IMG/VR virus record: IMGVR_UViG_3300042465_004842
Coordinates: 1-60,955 of that record
Strand: one strand, 5' to 3'
From: a virus
Length of the DNA stretch: 60,955 nucleotides
In this document: positions 55,695-60,955 of the stretch, in pieces
Layout of the letters: each line of letters starts with the position of its first letter
Position numbering within the stretch: position 1 is the first letter of the stretch
Position numbers and translations under genes: made by a program
Notes under the pieces: generated by a model
The model's input: only the letters and a program-made list of their open reading frames with translations
What the model was told of the DNA's origin: nothing
Database searches by the model: none

Positions 55695-57338
55695 ATGGCA
55701 ATTCATGGTTATCCCGGTCAGATAATAAGTGCCAACGCGCCTATACCGTTTGGCTCAGGCATCTGGACGCTTTCAACGCTTAGAGGCTACTCCACTGTAG
55801 TTCAGATATTTAATGCGACATCTACGTGGGTATGTCCACAAGGTGTTACGTCTGTAGAGTATCTGGTTGTTGCTGGTGGTGGAGGTGCTAGTCTTGGTGG
55901 TGGCGGTGCAGGTGGATTTCGCACAGGTACAGGTTTATCCGTTATACCCGGAACTTCATATACGATTACGATTGGTAATGGTGGTGCAGGAGGAACATGT
56001 AGTGATACAGCTACCCCTGCCTCAGTTTCTGGAGGAAATTCTTCAATTGGCGCACCCGCTTCTATTACATCGGCTGGTGGTGGTAATGGTGAATCAGTTA
56101 ACAGACGTTTCTTAGCAGGTAGTGGTGGTTCTGGAGGTGGGGGAGGTGCAGAATATGTATTTCTCAACCTTGGGGGCGCAGGAAATACTCCAGCAACCAC
56201 ACCAAGTCAAGGAAATAATGGCGGCAGCAACGGAGGGCCAAGTTTTCAAAATACTCCCGGCCCATATCCATCTGGAGGTGGCGGGGGTGCCGGAGCAAAA
56301 GGTTCAGATGTTACAGTGCTAGCCGTTTCCGGTAGTGGTGGCGTTGGATTAGCATCGGCACTTAGTGGTGTTGGTTCGTATTACGCTGGTGGTGGCGGTG
56401 GCGCTGGGTTTTTTGGCGGTACGGCTGGAAGCGGTGGTTTAGGTGGTGGGGGTAATGGTCAGCAAAGTGCAAATGGTACGGCTGGCACAGCCAACACAGG
56501 CGGTGGCGGAGGTGGTAGTTCTGACACTCGAACTGGCGGCAATGGCGGTTCAGGCATAGTCATCCTTAGATACAAACAGCCCGGAGTTACTGTAGTTACG
56601 TTTAACAGTACGACTACCTACACAATGCCGACTAATGTTGCTTATGCTGACTACCTAGTAGTTGCTGGTGGCGGTGGTGGAGCTGCTTATGGTGCTGGTG
56701 GTGCGGGTGGATTTAGGACAGGAACTGGATTTTCTGTAACTGGAGGCGGCTCGTACACCATTACTGTTGGTAGCGGCGGAACTGCTGGCAACGAATCAAC
56801 TCGCGGAACTTCTGGCGGTAACTCAACATTTAGCACTATTACATCCAATGGAGGTGGTGGTGGAGGTTCTAATAGCGGAACAACCGCTGGTATAAATGGT
56901 GGTTCTGGTGGCGGAGGTTCTACTGGTGGAGCTGGTGGGTCAGGTAACACTCCATCAACTCCTGTGTCTCAGGGAAATAATGGTGGTACAGGTGGGCCGG
57001 GGCCAAATAACAGTGGCGCAGGAGGCGGAGGAGCTGGAACTTCTGGCACTAATGGCGGTTCTAATATTGGCGGCGCAGGCGGAATTGGGTCTGCATCTGC
57101 TGTTAGTGGCGTTAGTATTACTTATGCAGGAGGCGGTGGTGGAGGCTGTAGTTCTGGTTCACCATCAATTTTTGGAGCTGGTGGTGCTGGCGGCGGAGGC
57201 AATGGTAGTAATAGTACAGTTGCAGCGCAAAACGGAGTTGCAAACACTGGTGGTGGTGGCGGTGGTGGTGGTTTCCCAAGCAATCAAACCGGCGGTACAG
57301 GCGGTTCCGGTGTTGTTATCCTAAGACTATATTCATAA
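55695..57338 (+). CDS. Glycine-rich adhesin 1, two repeat modules
   Basis: 547 residues, Gly above one third. Residues about 1-35 form a non-repetitive N terminus (IHGYPGQIISANAPIPFGSG). Two modules of about 250 residues follow. Each has a TTY/STW-x-P start, VEYLVVAGGGG, GAGGFRTGTG, SYTITIGNGGAGG and a poly-Gly sandwich, then a closing GGSGIVILRY/L. This is the architecture of glycine-rich tail-tip adhesins that pack polyglycine II helices and bind host receptors. Paralogous to the next gene. Confidence 0.78.
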   Translation: MAIHGYPGQIISANAPIPFGSGIWTLSTLRGYSTVVQIFNATSTWVCPQGVTSVEYLVVAGGGGASLGGGGAGGFRTGTGLSVIPGTSYTITIGNGGAGGTCSDTATPASVSGGNSSIGAPASITSAGGGNGESVNRRFLAGSGGSGGGGGAEYVFLNLGGAGNTPATTPSQGNNGGSNGGPSFQNTPGPYPSGGGGGAGAKGSDVTVLAVSGSGGVGLASALSGVGSYYAGGGGGAGFFGGTAGSGGLGGGGNGQQSANGTAGTANTGGGGGGSSDTRTGGNGGSGIVILRYKQPGVTVVTFNSTTTYTMPTNVAYADYLVVAGGGGGAAYGAGGAGGFRTGTGFSVTGGGSYTITVGSGGTAGNESTRGTSGGNSTFSTITSNGGGGGGSNSGTTAGINGGSGGGGSTGGAGGSGNTPSTPVSQGNNGGTGGPGPNNSGAGGGGAGTSGTNGGSNIGGAGGIGSASAVSGVSITYAGGGGGGCSSGSPSIFGAGGAGGGGNGSNSTVAAQNGVANTGGGGGGGGFPSNQTGGTGGSGVVILRLYS

Positions 57339-57346
57339 GGTGAACG

Positions 57347-59008
57347 ATGAGTAATTATCCCGGTCGGATCATCACAAAGAATCCGGTAACAATATCAACC
57401 ACGCAAGCGTCAGGTATCTGGACGCTGCAACAGGCGCTGCAAGCTATTCGTTCAGGCGTGTGGCCCGGTATCGGACAAACTATTGTCCAAAGTTTTACTG
57501 GTTCTACTACGTGGACTGCACCTGCTGGTGTTACGCAGGTGGATTATCTGGTAGTTGCTGGTGGAGGTGGGTCAGGCGGTGATACGGCAGGTGGCGGAGG
57601 TGCTGGTGGTTTTCTTACTGGTACGGCTTTAACTGTTGTTCCGGGTACTACTTATGCTGTAACTGTTGGCGCTGGCGGCGCTGGTGGAACAGCAAGCCCT
57701 TTAATAATTGGTTCTAACGGCGGGATTTCGAATTTTAGTTCCATAGTATCTGCTGGCGGTGGTGGTGGTGGTGGCTTTCAGATTAATGGGGCTAATGGCG
57801 GCTCTGGCGGTGGCGGTGGTGGAACCCCAACAAGCACTACTGGTGGTAGTGGTAACACTCCAGCTACTACTCCAAGTCAAGGTAGTAATGGTGGTACTGG
57901 TACTGCTGGTTCTGGTGGTACTGGCGGTGGCGGTGGTGGAGCTAGTGCAACTGGTGGTAATGCTGACGGCACTGCTGCTGGGAATGGCGGTAATGGAACT
58001 GCTTCTACACTATCTGGTTCCTCTGTACCTTATGCGGGGGGCGGTGGCGGCGGTCAAAGAAATAATGCAACTCCTGCTACTGGTGGCACAGGTGGTGGCG
58101 GCGCTGGTAGTAATAGCGGAAGTACGGGTTCTACGGCTGGCACTGCAAATACTGGTGGTGGGGCTGGCGGCGGCAGCGGTGGGTCAGTAAATGGCGCAGC
58201 GGGCGGCAGCGGTATAGTCATCATCAGATACGTAGCCCCTACTACTGGCATTTTTGTTTTTAATAGCACCTATACTTTTACCATGCCGCCTAATGTAACT
58301 ACCGTAGATTATTTGGTAGTTGCTGGCGGGGGTGGTGGGGCCAAAGGGGGCGGCGGAGGTGGCGCTGGTGGGTTTAGAACCGGTACTAGTTTAGCCGTTA
58401 CCGCAGGAGCTTCGTACACAATTACTGTAGGTGCTGGTGGCGCTGGTGGCACAAGTACGTCCGTAAACGCACCTTCTGGCTCAAATTCAATATTTAGCAC
58501 AATCACTTCTAATGGTGGCGGTGGAGGTATGGGTGACGGTGTATCAAGACCCGCAGGCGGATCATCTGGCGGTTCTGGCGGAGGCGGCGCATGGGGTGGA
58601 ACTGGCGGAGCTGGTAACACACCATCAACATCTCCAAGTCAGGGATCTGATGGTGGCGCTGGCGCTCCTACTAATGCCGGAACGCACGGATCAGGTGGTG
58701 GTGGTGGCGCAGGTGCTGTTGGAAGTGCTGGGACTACAAGTCTTGGCGGTAATGGAGGCAATGGAACGGCTTCATCAATTACAGGATCATCGGTAACATA
58801 CGCTGGCGGAGGTGGTGGTCAGTCTTTTACTGCCCCTGCTGGAACCGGTGGGTCAGGTGGCGGTGGTAATGGCAACATCAATGGTTTGGTTGCCTATGAC
58901 GGAACTACTAACACAGGCGGTGGAGGCGGAGGTGGTGGCGGTGGTAGTGGCTATGGTAACGGCGGTAATGGTGGCTCAGGCATTGTTATTCTTAAACTAA
59001 ACAACTAA
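57347..59008 (+). CDS. Glycine-rich adhesin 2, two repeat modules
   Basis: 553 residues with the same plan as the preceding gene: short N terminus (YPGRIITKNPVTISTTQASG), then two modules with VDYLVVAGGGG, GAGGFxTGT, YAVTVGAGGAGG or SYTITVGAGGAGG, and closing GGSGIVIIRY / GGSGIVILKL. With the upstream gene this gives four homologous modules in tandem. Receptor-binding or capsid-surface role inferred. Confidence 0.78.
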   Translation: MSNYPGRIITKNPVTISTTQASGIWTLQQALQAIRSGVWPGIGQTIVQSFTGSTTWTAPAGVTQVDYLVVAGGGGSGGDTAGGGGAGGFLTGTALTVVPGTTYAVTVGAGGAGGTASPLIIGSNGGISNFSSIVSAGGGGGGGFQINGANGGSGGGGGGTPTSTTGGSGNTPATTPSQGSNGGTGTAGSGGTGGGGGGASATGGNADGTAAGNGGNGTASTLSGSSVPYAGGGGGGQRNNATPATGGTGGGGAGSNSGSTGSTAGTANTGGGAGGGSGGSVNGAAGGSGIVIIRYVAPTTGIFVFNSTYTFTMPPNVTTVDYLVVAGGGGGAKGGGGGGAGGFRTGTSLAVTAGASYTITVGAGGAGGTSTSVNAPSGSNSIFSTITSNGGGGGMGDGVSRPAGGSSGGSGGGGAWGGTGGAGNTPSTSPSQGSDGGAGAPTNAGTHGSGGGGGAGAVGSAGTTSLGGNGGNGTASSITGSSVTYAGGGGGQSFTAPAGTGGSGGGGNGNINGLVAYDGTTNTGGGGGGGGGGSGYGNGGNGGSGIVILKLNN

Positions 59009-59014
59009 AAATTT

Positions 59015-59266
59015 ATGGACAAAATTTATCAACTCTACGGTATCGATACAGCTATGCACCTACTGCGCCCCGGCGCTAAGTGGGAGATCAGCAACACCAT
59101 GTTTACACGCTGGGAAGACCCCCGCCCGTGTCCAACTATGGAAGAAGTGTTAGAGACGATGGAGAAGATAAAAGCTTTTGAGGACAGCATCAACACGATT
59201 TGGACTCAAGAGCAGATAGACAAAATGCGTGGACAGCAAGAGATGTACGACAGGGCGGTTGCATGA
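59015..59266 (+). CDS. Small conserved protein after the adhesins
   Basis: 83 residues. YGIDTAMHLLRPGAKWEISN, FTRWEDPRPCPTMEEVLETM and a helical end. The A-M-x-L-L-R-P-x-A-x-W-x-x-x-x-x-x-F-T-x-W pattern is frequent in small phage proteins next to fibres. ATGA overlap with the oxygenase gene. Possibly a fibre chaperone, by position alone. Confidence 0.7.
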   Translation: MDKIYQLYGIDTAMHLLRPGAKWEISNTMFTRWEDPRPCPTMEEVLETMEKIKAFEDSINTIWTQEQIDKMRGQQEMYDRAVA

Positions 59267-59871
59267 ACATAACTAACCTATTCCCCACAGCGGTAGGTTT
59301 TTCCAAGCTCGGGCGTGATCTTACTGCCCGTGAGCTGGAGTTCATCATTGGTCAGGTGCGTTATCCCAATGAAGGCAACACCACCAGCGAAAACAGAAAG
59401 CTGCTGAAGTCTGTTGAGATGACAGAGATTCGTGAGTTTATAGAAGACGCAATGCTGGAGTATTTTAAATCCGTGTATGCGCCTAAGAATGACGTAACAC
59501 CGTACATAACGCAGTCGTGGTCTAACTACACAGAGCCGGGTCAATATCACCACAAACACGCTCACCCTAACAGCATTATCTCTGGTGTGTTCTACCCGCA
59601 GGCGAACAAAGAAACAGACAGAATTTATTTCTACAAAGATGGTTACGAGCGCATCAAGATTCCAACAGAAAACTGGAACCATTGGAATAGTGAGAGCTGG
59701 TGGTTTGATGTTGGTGCAGGGGATTTGATTATCTTTCCATCAAACTTGACGCACATGGTTCAGACCAAGCAGGGCGATGGGACTCGTATCAGTATTTCGT
59801 TTAACACCTTTGTTAAAGGTTACATAGGGTCAGATGAAAGTCTGACTGGCTTACATTTAGGAGAAGAGTAA
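59263..59871 (+). CDS. 2-oxoglutarate/Fe(II)-dependent oxygenase
   Basis: 202 residues from 59263 (ATGA overlap). NITNLFPTAVGFSKL, then SWSNYTEPGQYHHKHAHPNS (His ligands), IISGVFYP, and DLIIFPSNLTHMVQ (distal His) followed by TRISISFNTF (Arg for 2-oxoglutarate). These match the 2OG-FeII_Oxy_5 type common in cyanophages. It probably hydroxylates a protein side chain, perhaps on a fibre. Position directly after adhesin genes suggests virion modification, which is inference. Confidence 0.85.
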   Translation: MNITNLFPTAVGFSKLGRDLTARELEFIIGQVRYPNEGNTTSENRKLLKSVEMTEIREFIEDAMLEYFKSVYAPKNDVTPYITQSWSNYTEPGQYHHKHAHPNSIISGVFYPQANKETDRIYFYKDGYERIKIPTENWNHWNSESWWFDVGAGDLIIFPSNLTHMVQTKQGDGTRISISFNTFVKGYIGSDESLTGLHLGEE

Positions 59872-60239
59872 TGGCACATTTTGCCCAGCTTGATTCAAAC
59901 AACGTAGTTATTCAAGTCATCGTAGTCGATAACAAAGACACGGCTGATGCTTACGGTGTTGAGAAAGAACATATCGGTGCTGCGTTCTGCGAGCGCGTAC
60001 TTGGCGGCAATTGGAAACAGACCAGCTACAACGGCAACAAGCGTAAGAACTACGCTGGTATCGGTTACAAGTACCACGCAGATATAGATGCGTTTGCTGC
60101 GCCTCAACCATATCCAAGCTGGACGCTAGACGCTGATGCTAAGTGGCAACCCCCAGTAGCAATGCCAACAGACGGTACAATGGAAAGCCCTTACACATGG
60201 GATGAGGCTACTACATCTTGGATCCGCTCACCCTCCTAG
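59871..60239 (+). CDS. Conserved virion-associated protein (WKQTSYN family)
   Basis: 122 residues. HFAQLDSNNVVIQVIVVDNK, GGNWKQTSYNGNKRKNYAGI and PYPSWTLDADAKWQPP are the three conserved blocks of a small family found in cyanophages and many aquatic phages, often beside fibre genes. Function unknown. TAATG coupled to the oxygenase gene; GGAGAAGAG precedes it. Confidence 0.82.
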   Translation: MAHFAQLDSNNVVIQVIVVDNKDTADAYGVEKEHIGAAFCERVLGGNWKQTSYNGNKRKNYAGIGYKYHADIDAFAAPQPYPSWTLDADAKWQPPVAMPTDGTMESPYTWDEATTSWIRSPS

Positions 60240-60829
60240 CCGCAGCAAAAACCGCAGCCGCTGCAATACGCAAAGGCTGTGAAATGTATCAGGAGTACAA
60301 AGCGCAAGGGATGGAGCTAGTCGATGCGTACGGACAAGCCAAGGATGTCGTTGCAGATTTATCTGGGCACCTTGGCAATTTCTTTAAGGCGCACGAAACG
60401 CTTGAGAAGCATGTCCACGAAGAAGAGTTAAAGACGAAGAAGGCGCGTGACCCTGAGCTATCTGTAAATCAGGAAGCGTTCAACAGGATACTGGCTCAGA
60501 AAGAAATGATTCGGATGGAAACCGAGTTGCGCGAAATGATGGTGTACCAAGCGCCCAAGGAGTTAGGTGCGATCTGGTCTGAGTTTGAAGTAATGCGCGA
60601 CAGGATTAAAGAGGAACGTGCTGAAGTCCAGCGTCAGGAGTTATATAAGCAGCAGGTGGCTCAATGGCGACGGGCAAGTATAAAAAGAAAAATCGCGGAA
60701 CAGATGACGTCAATACTCGCGGTCGTGTTCATAATATTGTGGTTCCTATGGGTGATGATTCTGATAAGAACGAGCCAAACATACCGTGGAGCTTACTCAT
60801 TACCGTCCTTGTTTTGTGTATTGTGTTAG
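60218..60829 (+). CDS. Membrane protein with helical cytoplasmic domain, TTG start
   Basis: 203 residues, starting at TTG 60218 (DPLTLLAAAKTAAAAIRKGC is the usual N terminus of this phage family), 22 bases inside the previous gene. Long amphipathic helices fill residues 15-160 (ETLEKHVHEEELKTKKARDP, KEMIRMETELREMMVYQAPK). A transmembrane helix near 168-185 (TSILAVVFIILWFLWVMILI) follows. The last 166 bases overlap the next gene in another frame. Next to holin and endolysin genes, so a lysis role (spanin- or antiholin-like) is possible. Confidence 0.72.
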   Translation: MDPLTLLAAAKTAAAAIRKGCEMYQEYKAQGMELVDAYGQAKDVVADLSGHLGNFFKAHETLEKHVHEEELKTKKARDPELSVNQEAFNRILAQKEMIRMETELREMMVYQAPKELGAIWSEFEVMRDRIKEERAEVQRQELYKQQVAQWRRASIKRKIAEQMTSILAVVFIILWFLWVMILIRTSQTYRGAYSLPSLFCVLC

Positions 60830-60955
60830 TCCTAGTGTTGCCGGTTATGGGGGTCGCTTACATGGACATGAACAACGCTACTGCTAGGGCGATGGAAGAA
60901 ACAAGGAAGATGCGTGAATTACGCGCCAAGATACTACTAGAATTGCAGGGGGAAT
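60664..60955 (+). CDS. Small membrane protein, 5' part (gene crosses the join)
   Basis: The frame starts ATG 60664 and runs to the end of the record, continuing at base 1 to a TAA at 127-129: 97 residues in all. The N-terminal 40 residues are hydrophilic and basic (ATGKYKKKNRGTDDVNTRGR). A transmembrane helix follows (SLLITVLVLCIVLVLVLPVM) and then a charged helix. It overlaps the previous gene by 166 bases in a different frame. Both encode membrane proteins, so a common lysis or secretion role is plausible. Confidence 0.75.
   Translation, partial: MATGKYKKKNRGTDDVNTRGRVHNIVVPMGDDSDKNEPNIPWSLLITVLVLCIVLVLVLPVMGVAYMDMNNATARAMEETRKMRELRAKILLELQGE
60829..60955. repeat. Terminal direct repeat, right copy (assembly join)
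   Basis: Identical over all 127 bases to 1-127. Remove one copy to obtain the circular 60,828-bp genome. Confidence 0.93.

Noticed and set aside
55802-58620. Proline-rich minus-strand frames within the adhesin genes
   Set aside because: They are the complement of Gly codons (GGN gives NCC, Pro) and have no start sites; pure shadows.
1-60955. tRNA genes, CRISPR arrays, diversity-generating retroelement, insertion sequences
   Set aside because: I saw no cloverleaf with a GGTTCRA arm, no regularly spaced repeats, no reverse transcriptase motif (YxDD), no transposase and no paired template/variable repeats. The glycine-rich repeats are protein modules, not a retroelement variable region.
1-60955. 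Integrase or lysogeny module
   Set aside because: No tyrosine recombinase (R-H-R-Y) or serine recombinase catalytic pattern was recognised. The two small helix-turn-helix proteins alone do not prove lysogeny.

Overview
The window is one complete genome of a tailed double-stranded DNA phage (class Caudoviricetes). The first 127 bases recur exactly as the last 127, so the record is a circular assembly opened at an arbitrary point and the unit length is 60,828 bp. One gene runs across the join. The virion genes suggest a short-tailed (podovirus-like) particle: a P22-type portal, P22 gp4/gp10-like tail proteins, several very large glycine/glutamine-rich ejection-type proteins and no tape-measure, sheath or tail-tube genes. 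Many small-protein families are ones I associate with aquatic phages of Gram-negative bacteria, so a freshwater or marine proteobacterial host is likely. The host cannot be fixed from sequence alone. I saw no tRNA, integrase, RNA polymerase, reverse transcriptase or CRISPR array.

Layout. (1) 60.2 kb through the join to 1.6 kb, plus strand: membrane proteins, a 3-TM holin-like protein, a GIY-YIG homing endonuclease and an E-C-T lysozyme form a lysis cassette. (2) 1.6-14.8 kb, plus strand: tail and ejected or internal virion proteins. (3) 14.8-17.0 kb, minus strand: a RecB/Cas4-like nuclease and a SNF2-type helicase. (4) 17.0-24.0 kb, plus strand: the replication module (SSB-like protein, AEP-type primase, UvrD-like helicase, family A DNA polymerase with leucine at the position equivalent to E. 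coli 762). (5) 24.0-30.8 kb, minus strand: a tightly packed operon of 28 small genes, nearly all coupled by 4-base or longer overlaps, with two helix-turn-helix proteins, tandem paralogues and several micro membrane proteins. (6) 30.8-31.3 kb: an AT-rich divergent control region with CGTAAT repeats, the best replication-origin candidate. (7) 31.3-38.4 kb, plus strand: the packaging module. It is split, with terminase small subunit and a nuclease at 31.5-32.6 kb and the large subunit at 36.9 kb. (8) 38.4-60.2 kb, plus strand: a giant ejection protein with lytic transglycosylase and PcfJ-like domains, portal, GroES-like co-chaperonin, scaffold, capsid, connectors, tail and adhesin genes, and a 2OG-Fe(II) oxygenase.

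The most unusual part is the 4.3-kb accessory block (32.6-36.9 kb) between the nuclease that follows the small terminase gene and the large terminase gene. It consists of short transcription units, most with the same layout: a promoter, a short 5' hairpin, the motif CCTAGAAAGGATAG, then the start codon. Two units share a 67-bp promoter repeat. Long perfect or near-perfect palindromes, mostly starting at or just after a TTGACA or TTGAA element, lie in its intergenic gaps. Together these look like a phage-encoded regulon with its own operators, which I do not recognise.
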